NCBI RefSeq assembly: GCF_019037185.1
Contig: NZ_JAHHXM010000003.1
Location: 1 to 64,000, forward strand
Length of the DNA stretch: 64,000 bases
DNA from: Oceanobacillus caeni
GTDB taxonomy: Bacteria; Bacillota; Bacilli; Bacillales; Amphibacillaceae
Direction: 5' to 3'
The notes beneath the pieces were generated by a model. That model did not search any database and was not told the origin of the DNA. It saw only the letters and a list, made by a program, of their open reading frames with translations. Position numbers and translations under genes: made by a program. This document shows, piece after piece, positions 52,255 through 61,920 of this stretch (the first letter of the stretch is position 1; every line of letters begins with the position of its first letter).

Positions 52255-55056
52255 TCAAAACCACTTTTTAGCTTTTTCCATAAGCTCATTCGTGGAATCA
52301 AACGTAATAGGTACTTCTGGAATAGAATTTATAAAATATTTTCCATATCGCGCTTTTATTACCCTAGCATCACAAACAAAAACAATTCCACGGTCATTGG
52401 AAGATCGTATTAATCGACCAAACCCTTGTTTAAAACGAATAACAGCATTTGGTAGCGAATATTCCATGAAAGGATTTTTCCGTTTTGTTTTTAAATAATT
52501 AGCTTTTGCTTCATAAACCGGATGGTTAGGTGGTTGAAATGGTAGCCTAACAATCATTAAACAAGATAGGTCATCACCCGGTATATCGACTCCTTCCCAA
52601 AAAGAGCTGGTTCCTAAAAGTATAGATTGGTTAAAGGATTGGAAGTTTTTCTTTAATCTTGATCTACTTCCACTTGTTATCCCCTGTGCAATAAGCATAT
52701 ATTGACCAATATCCATTTTCTCTTTAAGTATTTTATACGACTTTTTTAACATATCATAAGATGTAAAAAGTACTAACATTCTTCCGTCAGTAATATTAGC
52801 CAAATCTAAAATTGTTTCACTTGTAGCCAATATAAAATCATCCATGTTCCTGTAATTAATTTCTGGAAAATCATTTGGTATCAATAATTGTACTTGATCT
52901 CGATACGAAAATGGTGAGGTTATTTTTTGAGTAATGTAAGGTTTATTTGATAAACCTAACCTTTCCACCATAAAAGAGAAGGAATTAGCCATTGTTAACG
53001 TAGCACTAGTTAAAATAACACTTTCCTTTTCATCAAAAAATTGCTCAGCAAGAAGTGATGAAATATCTGTCGGTTCACAATATAAGTAAACAGCATTGTT
53101 CTTTCCTTTTGTATCGATTTCAATCCACTTCGCCTGTGGAATGTCTATATCTGAGATAATTAAAATTTCAAGACTATCAATGAAGTTTTGTAATAGAACT
53201 TTTAATCCATTTAAATCTTCTTTATCATATTTGTCTAGCCATTCTTCCTGATCAAATTTTTGTTCTAAAGATGAGATAACGTGAATTAAATCTCTAAAAT
53301 AAAACGTTAATCTTGTTGCCATCTCCGTAATAACATTCCAAGTTTTATAGTCCTCTTTTTCCTTTTCATATCGATATTGAACTCTTCCTATATCACTTAA
53401 AGCCATATCTCTTCTCATACCGAGAACATAATGATACAGAGTTCGGAATAATTCTTCTACTTCATATTTAGTGGAATCGAGAATATCATCCCATTGCTTC
53501 ATAAGATTTTCTACTTGTAACGCATAAGGGGCTATAACTTTTCCAAGTAATTTATTATTTTCATGAGAATGTCCAATTTGATTTAGTGTATACTGAATCG
53601 TTATATAGTCTAACTTTAACCCATAATGATGTGCTGCCGTTTCTTCAAAATGATGGGCTTCATCAATTATTACCTTTTTATAGGGTGGTAAAAATTGGTT
53701 ATCATTAAATATATCCGTGCATAATAGAGCGTGATTCGTAATAATAATATTAGCTTGCTGAGCTCTTCTTTTCGCTTTTTGATAATACGATTTAGAAAAC
53801 CACGGGGAATAAGGATCTAAAACACCTTCTGACTCTGTTGAAACATTTTTATAAAATAAATAACCACTAGCAGGTAAGTTTATCTCATCTATGTCCCCTG
53901 TCTCCGTTTCGGTAAGCCATACTAATATCATTGCTTTTGTTAAAATAATATCGTAATTATCTTTATTACCATGTTGCAATTCATGAGCAAATTTTTCTAA
54001 GCTAATATAATGACTTTTTCCCTTTAATAAGGCAACCTGAAATGGAAAAGGTACGATTTTTTCAAGTAATGGAATGTCTTCATCGAGTAATTGGGATTGA
54101 AGCTGAGTCGTGTAAGTACTAATAATAATCCTCTGTTTTGATTTAACAGAGTCATGGATAGCCGGTATTAAATAGGCTAATGACTTTCCTGTACCCGTTT
54201 CTGCTTCGATTAGGGCATGTTTTTTTCCTTGAAAAGAATCAAAGACGGCTTCAGACATTTCCCTTTGTCCCATTCTTTTTTCATAATGATTCATATTTTG
54301 CTGTAATGTCCCGTTTTCTTCGTATATAACGTCCAGAAAATCTCCAAACGACTGGATATCCGTACTGCTGGGTTGGGCAATACTTTCTGTCTTTTTAAAC
54401 GCCAAACCTTGAAAAACTTCCACATTTGCATCCTCTTCTGTTGAAAACGCCAATTCCTTTAGTCTATTGGATAATAAACTAGTTAAATCAGACTTAAACA
54501 TGTTTTCTAGTTTAAGTAATGTATCCAATGTCTCATATGGAAGCGAAAATAACTTTTCTTTTAACTTCAAAAGTATTTTCGCTGTAACATAAGCATCTGA
54601 TAATGCCCGATGTGGATCGTCATGATAAATATCCAAAAATTCAGCTAACTGGCTCAACTTATAACTCGGTGATTGTGGGAACAAAATACGAGATAATTCT
54701 ACTGTATCAATTATTGGATTATTTAGGGCGTTTTTTCCACTATTCCTCAATTCCGCATTTAAAAAACCTAAATCGAAAGGTACATTATGTGCAACAAGGT
54801 AACTATCCTTAAATAAAGAAATAATTTCATCAGCTTTATCATGAAAAAAAGGCGCATCTTTCACGTCTTCATTATTTATTCCGGTAAGATTAGTTATGAA
54901 AGGTGGAATAGATTTATTAGGATTAAAAAAACTTGACTTCGTTTCTATTATCTGGTCGTTTTCAATGACTACAATACCCGCTTCAATAATCTTATCGTCA
55001 TTTACTGGGGAATGACCAGTTGTTTCTAAATCAATGACTACATATCTATTTTCCAT
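52255..55056 (-). CDS. dinG: DinG-type exonuclease/helicase
   Basis: A 933-residue protein with an N-terminal DEDDh 3'-5' exonuclease domain (VIDLETTGHSP at residues 8-18, HNVPFDLGFLN, DAYVTAKIL) joined to an XPD/DinG-like domain (Walker A EAETGTGKSLAYLIPA, DEAHHFEE, and the late motif GTSSFWEGVDIPGDDL). The iron-sulfur cluster Cys residues of E. coli DinG are absent, as expected for the Staphylococcus/Bacillus form, which acts as a nuclease. It lies between birA and ypmA; panBCD is missing here. Confidence 0.95.
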   Translation of the reverse strand: MENRYVVIDLETTGHSPVNDDKIIEAGIVVIENDQIIETKSSFFNPNKSIPPFITNLTGINNEDVKDAPFFHDKADEIISLFKDSYLVAHNVPFDLGFLNAELRNSGKNALNNPIIDTVELSRILFPQSPSYKLSQLAEFLDIYHDDPHRALSDAYVTAKILLKLKEKLFSLPYETLDTLLKLENMFKSDLTSLLSNRLKELAFSTEEDANVEVFQGLAFKKTESIAQPSSTDIQSFGDFLDVIYEENGTLQQNMNHYEKRMGQREMSEAVFDSFQGKKHALIEAETGTGKSLAYLIPAIHDSVKSKQRIIISTYTTQLQSQLLDEDIPLLEKIVPFPFQVALLKGKSHYISLEKFAHELQHGNKDNYDIILTKAMILVWLTETETGDIDEINLPASGYLFYKNVSTESEGVLDPYSPWFSKSYYQKAKRRAQQANIIITNHALLCTDIFNDNQFLPPYKKVIIDEAHHFEETAAHHYGLKLDYITIQYTLNQIGHSHENNKLLGKVIAPYALQVENLMKQWDDILDSTKYEVEELFRTLYHYVLGMRRDMALSDIGRVQYRYEKEKEDYKTWNVITEMATRLTFYFRDLIHVISSLEQKFDQEEWLDKYDKEDLNGLKVLLQNFIDSLEILIISDIDIPQAKWIEIDTKGKNNAVYLYCEPTDISSLLAEQFFDEKESVILTSATLTMANSFSFMVERLGLSNKPYITQKITSPFSYRDQVQLLIPNDFPEINYRNMDDFILATSETILDLANITDGRMLVLFTSYDMLKKSYKILKEKMDIGQYMLIAQGITSGSRSRLKKNFQSFNQSILLGTSSFWEGVDIPGDDLSCLMIVRLPFQPPNHPVYEAKANYLKTKRKNPFMEYSLPNAVIRFKQGFGRLIRSSNDRGIVFVCDARVIKARYGKYFINSIPEVPITFDSTNELMEKAKKWF

Positions 55057-55116
55057 TAGTTAGTCCACCTACCTTTCTAAATCCTGAATGAACCGGATTC
55101 TATTGCAACCTCTTTG

Positions 55117-56100
55117 TTAATCTTTAAACCAATCAATTTCAGCTGAATACAGTGTTGTTCTATTTCCATCCATATCTTTGGTAATAAGTGCCCCGTCATT
55201 CGTTATTCCAAGAAATGGAGCTTTCCAATGACTTTTCATTGTTTTTATTGAAATCTCTTTCCCCATTTTAAAACCATAACTTTCCCATTTCTCTTTAATG
55301 TCTGCAAAACCATGTTCTAAATAATAATCATATGTTTTTTCAAATGTAACTAATATTTCTTGAATTAAATCATTTAGTTTCCATTCAGTATCTGTTTCCA
55401 CCCTTAGTGATGTTGCTTTGTAGTTTATATTTTCCGGTAGTTCTTCAATTGTATGATTTACATTTAGCCCAAAGCCAACAATAACATACCATATACGATC
55501 CTGTTCAGCTTGCATTTCAGTTAATATACCTGCTGTCTTCTTACCGTTAATTAAGATATCATTCGGCCATTTAATTTGTGGTTCAACGTGAACATAGTTA
55601 CGAAGAACATCAGCCAATACTGTTGCAGTTAATAATGTCAATTTTGGTGCTTCTTGAGGGGGGATTTCTGGCCTTAAAATCATACTAAGCCAAACCCCTT
55701 TCCCACTCGTAGATTGCCAATTACGAGTGATTCTACCTCTCCCTTTAGTTTGTTCATCCGCAACTATCACAGTTCCATTTATTGCATTATTTTGTGCCTC
55801 TTCATGGGCTACCGTTTGGGTGGATGTTACTGTATCAAAATGCTTAATATTTTTACCTAACCATTTTGTTTTTAATCCCCATTTAATCGTATTTTCACTC
55901 ATTTTATCTGGGAATTTAATAATTCGATAACCTTTGTTAGACTTACCTTCTATCTCATAACCATCTTTTTTTAATTCGTTTATATGTTTCCAAACCGCAC
56001 TTCTTGAAATATTTAATTCATCCGATAACATTTGACCGGAAATATATTGATCATTATTTTTTGACAAGAGATTAATTAATTTATTTCGAGTGGATTCCAT
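55117..56100 (-). CDS. birA: Biotin--protein ligase / biotin operon repressor
   Basis: A bifunctional protein of about 327 residues. Its N-terminal winged helix is LLSKNNDQYISGQMLSDELN with ISRSAVWKHINELKKDGYEI; the ligase domain shows EQTKGRGRITRNWQSTSGKG for biotinyl-AMP and KWPNDILINGKKTAGILTEM, ending in an SH3-like segment (ISIKTMKSHWKAPF). It attaches biotin to carboxylases and represses biotin genes when biotin is abundant. ATG 56100 (overlapping cca by 25 bases) is preferred to TTG 56109. Confidence 0.95.
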   Translation of the reverse strand: MESTRNKLINLLSKNNDQYISGQMLSDELNISRSAVWKHINELKKDGYEIEGKSNKGYRIIKFPDKMSENTIKWGLKTKWLGKNIKHFDTVTSTQTVAHEEAQNNAINGTVIVADEQTKGRGRITRNWQSTSGKGVWLSMILRPEIPPQEAPKLTLLTATVLADVLRNYVHVEPQIKWPNDILINGKKTAGILTEMQAEQDRIWYVIVGFGLNVNHTIEELPENINYKATSLRVETDTEWKLNDLIQEILVTFEKTYDYYLEHGFADIKEKWESYGFKMGKEISIKTMKSHWKAPFLGITNDGALITKDMDGNRTTLYSAEIDWFKD

Positions 56101-57275
56101 TTTATCCAATCCTTTATATCGTTTTTTCTATTTTTCAGATTACCAAAAACAATTTCCTTTTCAACCATCGTTAATAATTTTTGAATCCACGGTCCTTTTT
56201 TTATATTCGGGTACCAGGATATTAAATCATTACCGTTAACACATAGTTCTTGACGAGACTGTATCGGTAACGAGTTGTATACCTTGTCCAAATCATTTTC
56301 ATCCAGTAATGCAGGGTGAAAAATATTCATGATATTGGTAAAACCCTTATAATACCTTCGATCAAGCGTATATACGAGCCATTTATCAATTCCGTATTTT
56401 TCAAATAAGGAATAGGCTTGTACAATAGCAACAGCTTCCTGTTTAACTTGATTGGAACATTTCCATTTCTTCACCCATTCTATCACACTAACTCTTGTAT
56501 CTAATAAATGAAAAAACGCTATAATTTCTCCAAATGAATGTAAAGGTTGTATCGAATCTGGAACTTTATAGATTAAATCTGGAATATCTGCAAAAATAGG
56601 CAGATACTTATAACTTTCAGATTCCTTCATATAATGAATTCCATTTTTCAGATAATGACCTGCGAACAATTTACCAAATTCCTTTGTGATTCTTTCAATT
56701 GCTAAATTAGATATATCTTCACTTACTTCTTTCATCTCTTTTAGCGTCTGCGGATCGATCTTAAATCCGAGTTGACTTGCAAACCTTAACGCTCTAATAA
56801 TTCGTAGAGAATCTTCCTTAAAACGTTCATAGCCGTTTCCAACTGTTCTGATAACCTTTTTTTGAATATCTTCTTTTCCGCCAAAGAGATCAATAATATT
56901 TCCTGTAAGATCCATTGCTAATGCATTTATCGTAAAATCTCGCCGTTCTAGATCCTTATCTAGTTGATTTATAAAAGTAACGGAATCAGGGTGACGTTGG
57001 TCTGAATATCTTCCTTCCACTCGGAAAGTAGTTACTTCATAAGGTACATCATCATAGACAACAATGACGGTGCCGTGTTCAATCCCAACCGGAATAACTT
57101 TTGGGAAAATTTGTTGAATGGTAGTTGGAGTTGCAGAAGTTGTAATATCTATATCCCCAATTGGTCGCTTTAATAAAAAATCACGAACACAACCACCAAC
57201 GTAATAAGCTTGATGGTCATGTTTTTCAATATTTTCTATAACCGGCCTTGCTTTTATAAATGGCTCACTAATCAT
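56076..57275 (-). CDS. cca: CCA-adding enzyme
   Basis: A class II tRNA nucleotidyltransferase of about 399 residues that adds or repairs the 3'-CCA of tRNA. The nucleotidyltransferase motif is YYVGGCVRDFLLKRPIGDID with DITTS, then RRDFTINALAMDL and EDSLRIIRALRFASQ; a helical tail follows. ATG 57275, close to GGTGAG, is chosen over ATG 57287 because the latter has no ribosome binding site. It is four bases away from bshA if the longer start is used. Confidence 0.95.
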   Translation of the reverse strand: MISEPFIKARPVIENIEKHDHQAYYVGGCVRDFLLKRPIGDIDITTSATPTTIQQIFPKVIPVGIEHGTVIVVYDDVPYEVTTFRVEGRYSDQRHPDSVTFINQLDKDLERRDFTINALAMDLTGNIIDLFGGKEDIQKKVIRTVGNGYERFKEDSLRIIRALRFASQLGFKIDPQTLKEMKEVSEDISNLAIERITKEFGKLFAGHYLKNGIHYMKESESYKYLPIFADIPDLIYKVPDSIQPLHSFGEIIAFFHLLDTRVSVIEWVKKWKCSNQVKQEAVAIVQAYSLFEKYGIDKWLVYTLDRRYYKGFTNIMNIFHPALLDENDLDKVYNSLPIQSRQELCVNGNDLISWYPNIKKGPWIQKLLTMVEKEIVFGNLKNRKNDIKDWIKWNPLEIN

Positions 57276-57290
57276 TCCACTCACCATTTC

Positions 57291-58412
57291 TTATTTTTTT
57301 ATTACATCGAAATATAATTTTGTATACTGGTTAACAATTTGTTCAGATTTAAAAGTTGTTTTGGCATGATTATAGGCATTTTTGGAAAACTGTTCTAACT
57401 TTTTATCGTCTTCAAACAATTTAATCGCATAATTCGATGCTTGTTCAATATTTCCAGATTTAACGATAAAACCAGTTTCTTCATGTTTAATAACTTCAGG
57501 AATTCCTCCAACATTTGTTCCAATACAAGGAACTTTACATGCCATTGCTTCTAACAATACTAGGCCGAAGCTTTCTTTCTCAGACAGTAAGAGCATTAAA
57601 TCAGATATGGATAATAAATCACTTATGTTATTTTGTTTTCCTAAAAACAATACGTCGTCATTCAGTCCCAATTTATGTACTAATTGAACGATATCCGAAT
57701 ATTCCGGACCGTCACCGACTAAAAGTAACTTACTATTAACCTTACTTCTAATACGATTAAATGTCTTAACAATTAAATCCACTCTTTTTACTTTTCGGAA
57801 GTTAGATATATGGATAACCACTTTCTCATTTGGTGATATTCCAAATTCCCTCTTCAGCATTTTATTGTCCTTACGGTAATATTCTTGTTCATTTATAAAA
57901 TTATAAATAACGGAAATATCTTTAGTCGTTTTAAGCATGTCTTTTGTTTGTTCTACTAGATTATTGGAAACGGCTGTTACAGCATCCGATTGTTCAATCC
58001 CATATTTAATCATTTTCTTAAAGGTATTATCTACTCCTAATACCGTAATGTCCGTTCCATGAAGTGTTGTTACAATTTTCACATCGTGCTCTGCCATCTC
58101 TTTTGCTAAAATGGCACAAATAGCATGTGGGACAGCATAGTGTACGTGTAAGACATCTAACTTTTCCTGATCAATCACATCTGCCATTTTAGTCGCCAAA
58201 GCTAAGTCATACGGTGGATATTGAAAAACAGGATAATGTCCCATTTCCACTTCATGATAAAAGATATTAGGGTAAACTTTATCTAAACGAAAAGGAAGAC
58301 TTGATGTGATAAAGTGAATTTCATTGCCTTTTTCCGCAAGCATTTTTCCAAGTTCGGTAGCGATCACTCCTGAACCACCGACTGTGGGGTAGCATGTAAT
58401 TCCTATTTTCAT
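57291..58412 (-). CDS. bshA: BshA, N-acetylglucosaminyl malate transferase
   Basis: A 373-residue GT4 glycosyltransferase that joins N-acetylglucosamine to malate in the first step of bacillithiol synthesis. The glycine-rich N-terminal loop TVGGSGVIATELGKMLAEKG and the acceptor region HVHYAVPHAI are present, as is the C-terminal donor block SDLMLLLSEKESFGLVLLEA. bshB1, the deacetylase for the next step, is not next to it, as it would be in B. subtilis; a repeat takes that place. AGGAAGAG precedes the ATG. Confidence 0.95.
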   Translation of the reverse strand: MKIGITCYPTVGGSGVIATELGKMLAEKGNEIHFITSSLPFRLDKVYPNIFYHEVEMGHYPVFQYPPYDLALATKMADVIDQEKLDVLHVHYAVPHAICAILAKEMAEHDVKIVTTLHGTDITVLGVDNTFKKMIKYGIEQSDAVTAVSNNLVEQTKDMLKTTKDISVIYNFINEQEYYRKDNKMLKREFGISPNEKVVIHISNFRKVKRVDLIVKTFNRIRSKVNSKLLLVGDGPEYSDIVQLVHKLGLNDDVLFLGKQNNISDLLSISDLMLLLSEKESFGLVLLEAMACKVPCIGTNVGGIPEVIKHEETGFIVKSGNIEQASNYAIKLFEDDKKLEQFSKNAYNHAKTTFKSEQIVNQYTKLYFDVIKK

Positions 58413-58454
58413 ATTTTTCTCTCTTCCTTTGTTTTTTTAATTCCAATTAAAGAA

Positions 58455-58621
58455 GTTGTTCAAAAAGTCCGGTGAATATGACACTTCGACGTTTCTAGGA
58501 ACTTCTACTAAGATCGCACACGTCCTGCGCAAATACGTTTCTTACGTATTTACTGAACACGTTCCGGTACTCAAATGCTACGCCGCCTCGAACCTCGGTC
58601 CTCCTCATTCTCCTTTTGAAC
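58455..58621. repeat. MITE-like repeat between dapB and bshA (copy B)
   Basis: A 167-bp relative of the element at 33261-33500, in inverted orientation. Shared blocks read (on the minus strand) TTCGAGGCGGCGTAGC, TACCGGAACGT, TAGAAACGTCGAAGTGTCAT, and CACCGGACTTTTTGAAC; the ends are inverted GTTCAAAA repeats. Copy A has about 70 bp more inside. It sits seven bases after the dapB stop. Confidence 0.65.
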
Positions 58622-58627
58622 TCTCAC

Positions 58628-59419
58628 TTAAATAACATTTTCCAACCCATAAACGAGCTCATTGAGTTCAAAAACTTTTTCCACAGAAAATTTAACTCCA
58701 TCCATAAAAGAAGCACGATTAAATGAGTCATGTTTAATGGAAAGTAATTGTCCATCCCCACCAAAAATAACTTCTTGATGTGCAACAAGCCCAGGTAATC
58801 TAACACTGTGAATCCTCATGCCACCCATTTCTGCCCCACGTGCACCATTCAATGTTTCTTTTTCATCCGGATGACCTTGAGATTTTAACTCTCTCGTTTC
58901 TCTAATCATCTCAGCCGTTTTCACAGCTGTTCCAGATGGAGCATCTAATTTATTATCGTGATGCTTTTCGATAATTTCTACATCTGGCATATATTTTGCT
59001 GCCATTTGCGAAAATTTCATCATTAGTACAGCACCGATGGCGAAGTTTGGCGCAATAATTCCACCTAGGTTTTTATTTTTAGTTAATTCTTTGAGTTCCG
59101 TAATTTGCTCTTGAGAAAATCCTGTAGTCCCAATAACCGGTCTAATATTGTGTTCAATTGCTTTTTTAGTATGTACGTATCCTACCTCTGGTATAGTTAA
59201 ATCAACTAGAACATCTGCTTCTACTGAATCAAAACACTCATCAATATCTTCAAAAATTGGTACATCCAGATTAGGGAATTGCGTTAGGTCCATTAATTTT
59301 TTTCCATTATTCTTATTGTCTAAGCATGCAACAAGACGGAAATTTTCTTCATTTGTAACCATTCTTACTGCCTCAGATCCCATTTTCCCACGTGGTCCTG
59401 CAATTATAATGTTAATCAT
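58628..59419 (-). CDS. dapB: 4-Hydroxy-tetrahydrodipicolinate reductase
   Basis: A 263-residue NAD(P)H-dependent reductase of the lysine, cell-wall meso-diaminopimelate and dipicolinate pathway. The nucleotide fold is [20 protein letters not shown], and the catalytic and substrate segment is [18 protein letters not shown], as in the family. ATG 59419 is chosen with GGAGGAATTAACG as the ribosome binding site. Its normal downstream partners mgsA and bshB1 are missing. Dipicolinate production is consistent with spore formation. The 59435-59855 stretch has no supported gene; ypjD, which lies there in B. subtilis, is absent. Confidence 0.95.
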   Translation of the reverse strand: MINIIIAGPRGKMGSEAVRMVTNEENFRLVACLDNKNNGKKLMDLTQFPNLDVPIFEDIDECFDSVEADVLVDLTIPEVGYVHTKKAIEHNIRPVIGTTGFSQEQITELKELTKNKNLGGIIAPNFAIGAVLMMKFSQMAAKYMPDVEIIEKHHDNKLDAPSGTAVKTAEMIRETRELKSQGHPDEKETLNGARGAEMGGMRIHSVRLPGLVAHQEVIFGGDGQLLSIKHDSFNRASFMDGVKFSVEKVFELNELVYGLENVI

Positions 59420-59855
59420 CGTTAATTCCTCCAAATCATATTAGTCTATAGGTATCCATCGATCATATCTTTTGTTTTAAACTTCGTAATTGCTAAATCA
59501 AATACTTTAGATAGGTCGTTATAATCTTTCCCGTCTGCATATGTGTAACGAAGGCATTTACCTCAATTTCTTTTTGTATTGTAAATTGGTTTCTCTATTT
59601 CACTTACCTTTATTTAAGATATCTCTTTAATGTTAGCGAATTGAGGGCGATTTGACAAATCATATACTTCTATAAAAATGTTACATAGAAGCTAAATTTG
59701 TCTATACTAATAATAAAGTGAAAAATTTAAGGAAGAAATTTCTTCCTTACATGTTTAGGGAACCTAAAGACTTGATGGTTGCCATCATTATTTATTTATT
59801 CTACATCCTATGGAGACACGATAAACGGCTTAAAGATTAACAGGAGGAATTTTAA

Positions 59856-60731
59856 ATGAGTATATTTGGTTTAAGGATTAAAAATATTTTATTTATTCTT
59901 TTGGGTGCTGCTATTTTTTCATTTGGTATCGTTCATTTTAATATGCAACATAATTTAGGGGAAGGTGGATTTACAGGTATTACATTGTTGCTTTATTTTT
60001 TATGGGGAATCGATCCAGCTATAACAAATATCATTTTGAATATACCTGTATTTTTTATTGGTTGGAAATTTTTAGGTAGGAATACATTTATTTATACGAT
60101 TATAGGTACCTTTGCAGTTTCCTTGTTTTTACGTTTATTTCAAATTAAACCATTTGTCATTCATTTAGAGCATGACATGTTCCTAGTTGCTTTATTTGCC
60201 GGAGTATTTATCGGAATTGGATTAGGAATTATATTTAGATATGGCGGAACAACCGGTGGTGTAGACATTATCGCACGTATCGTCAATAAAAATGTTGGAT
60301 GGTCAATGGGACGAACGATGTTTCTCTTTGACTTAGTAGTTATTACAACCTCTATTTTTGTCATTCTAGAATTAAGTGAAGGAATGTATACGTTAGTAGC
60401 AGTATATGTCGCTGCAAGAGTAATTGATTTTTTACAGGAAGGTGCTTATTCTGCAAAAGGGGCGACAATCATCTCCGATCACAGTGATGAAATCGCAGAA
60501 TTAATAAAAAAGAAAATGGATCGAGGAGTCACTGTTTTGGATGGACGTGGAAGCTATTCTGGTATAAAACGCGATGTTCTATACTGTATTGTAGGAAGAA
60601 ACGAAATTGTTCGTCTAAAAAGTATTATTCGAAACGTAGACCCACACGCATTTGTTGCGGTTACAACCGTACACGATGTATTAGGAGAAGGATTTACGTT
60701 AGATGAAAATAAAAATCCTCTAACAGAATAA
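59856..60731 (+). CDS. ypjC: YitT family membrane protein (DUF161/DUF2179)
   Basis: A 291-residue membrane protein with five or six hydrophobic helices (KNILFILLGAAIFSFGIVHF at the start) and a C-terminal DUF2179 domain of about 80 residues ending NVDPHAFVAVTTVHDVLGEG. Conserved YitT motifs are LGEGGFTGITLLLYFLWGIDP and GLGIIFRYGGTTGGVDIIARI. Function is not known. AGGAGGA precedes the ATG. It is transcribed opposite to its neighbours. Confidence 0.85.
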   Translation: MSIFGLRIKNILFILLGAAIFSFGIVHFNMQHNLGEGGFTGITLLLYFLWGIDPAITNIILNIPVFFIGWKFLGRNTFIYTIIGTFAVSLFLRLFQIKPFVIHLEHDMFLVALFAGVFIGIGLGIIFRYGGTTGGVDIIARIVNKNVGWSMGRTMFLFDLVVITTSIFVILELSEGMYTLVAVYVAARVIDFLQEGAYSAKGATIISDHSDEIAELIKKKMDRGVTVLDGRGSYSGIKRDVLYCIVGRNEIVRLKSIIRNVDPHAFVAVTTVHDVLGEGFTLDENKNPLTE

Positions 60732-60735
60732 TACG

Positions 60736-60767
60736 AAAAAAGGATGGTAAGCACCATCCTTTTTTAA
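60736..60767. terminator. Shared terminator of ypjC and the YugP-like gene
   Basis: AAAAAAGGATGGT and ACCATCCTTTTTT form a 13-bp stem with a 4-base loop; it overlaps the stop of the converging gene. Confidence 0.85.
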
Positions 60768-61441
60768 TCATCATTTGCAGCTACAAATATTAAAATAAAC
60801 CTTACTAACTCTGCTACAGCTGTTAAAGCAGCAGCAACATATGTCATAGCAGCAGCATTGAGAACTTTTTTCGTTTCCCTTTCCTCATTATTCCGGATAA
60901 TACCCGAGGAAACAAGTTGGGACATCGCTCTGTTTGAAGCATCGAATTCAACAGGTAAAGTAACCAGTTGAAACAGTACAGCAGCTGACATAAAGATAAT
61001 ACCTAAAAGAAGCCAATTCATTGCACCAAAAATTAAACCAGCAAATATAAAGAAAAATGATAAATTTGACCCAATATTTGCCACAGGTACTAAAGCACTT
61101 CTAAACCTCAAGAAAGCATATTCTTGTTCATCTTGAATGGCATGACCAACTTCGTGCGCAGCGACTGCTGATGAAGCCATTGAATGACCATGATAGTTGT
61201 CAGTAGAAAGTCTTACAACTTTTTTACGTGGGTCATAATGATCCGATAAAACTCCTCTTGTTTCTTCAATGCTTACATGATACAAACCGTTATCGTCTAA
61301 TATTTTCCTTGCTACTTCTGCTCCGGACATATGCGAAGACGTCGGTTTTTTGGAGTATATTCTGTAGGCATTCTTAACTTTTGACTGTGCCCATAAGGGA
61401 ATTATGAGTAAAAGAGCGATGTAAATGATATACCCTGCCAT
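60764..61441 (-). CDS. Zinc metallopeptidase (YugP-like)
   Basis: A 225-residue membrane metallopeptidase of the YugP group. Hydrophobic N-terminal helix AGYIIYIALLLIIPLW, zinc motif AAHEVGHAIQDEQ (HExxH) near residue 117, and a second membrane pair at the C-terminus (SNLSFFFIFAGLIFGAMNWL and following). ATG 61441 is chosen because GGAGG lies seven bases before it; the longer reading from 61483 is probably incorrect. Function is unknown; similar proteins are common in Bacillales. Confidence 0.8.
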   Translation of the reverse strand: MAGYIIYIALLLIIPLWAQSKVKNAYRIYSKKPTSSHMSGAEVARKILDDNGLYHVSIEETRGVLSDHYDPRKKVVRLSTDNYHGHSMASSAVAAHEVGHAIQDEQEYAFLRFRSALVPVANIGSNLSFFFIFAGLIFGAMNWLLLGIIFMSAAVLFQLVTLPVEFDASNRAMSQLVSSGIIRNNEERETKKVLNAAAMTYVAAALTAVAELVRFILIFVAANDD

Positions 61442-61507
61442 CTTCATTCCTCCATTAAAAATTTCTATCTTTCTTAAGGTCAATTTTAGTCAAATTAATA
61501 AATTTAG

Positions 61508-61765
61508 TCAATTATTATGACGATCTTTTTTATTATGCTTTTTTTCACCCTTATATTTTCTCCAACTTACATAAGATAATGTAATCCCAATACTTCCAGC
61601 AACAATAACTACCGCCCATATAATCGGACTCCACTCAAATATATTAATCGAGAAGAAACTTGCACGAATGGAACTTGCTTCTACTGTATGATTTCCTAGT
61701 TGAAATACGATTATCCCTATGAGCAATGTAAACGTTAACACACGATGCACTTTTTTATTATCCAT
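61508..61765 (-). CDS. ypjB: Shortened YpjB-like sporulation membrane protein
   Basis: An 85-residue protein with an N-terminal signal sequence (VLTFTLLIGIIVFQLGNHTVEA) and a C-terminal membrane helix with a basic end (WSPIIWAVVIVAGSIGITLS then YVSWRKYKGEKKHNKK). The tail resembles the remembered end of YpjB, a sporulation protein of about 260 residues, and the position between the YugP-like gene and ypjA is that of ypjB. The extracellular domain of about 170 residues is missing. GGGGTGAT precedes ATG 61765. Deletion in ypjB fits best; a separate small protein cannot be ruled out. Confidence 0.5.
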   Translation of the reverse strand: MDNKKVHRVLTFTLLIGIIVFQLGNHTVEASSIRASFFSINIFEWSPIIWAVVIVAGSIGITLSYVSWRKYKGEKKHNKKDRHNN

Positions 61766-61920
61766 AGAGATCACCCCACATACGTCTTAATTCAATGTAT
61801 GTTATGGAGTTCTATTATATAACTAACTATCTTCTAGATATGCAACAAAGAATAAACGTTCTTATCCTACATAATTGCCATTAAGCCATTTGTCGAACCT
61901 ATTAGCGAATCCCACGTTTT

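Noticed and set aside
59459-59575. Minus-strand frame of about 38 codons ending KTKDMIDGYL upstream of dapB
   Set aside because: It looks somewhat coding-like but has no start, no ribosome binding site and no family that I recognise; a remnant cannot be separated from chance.
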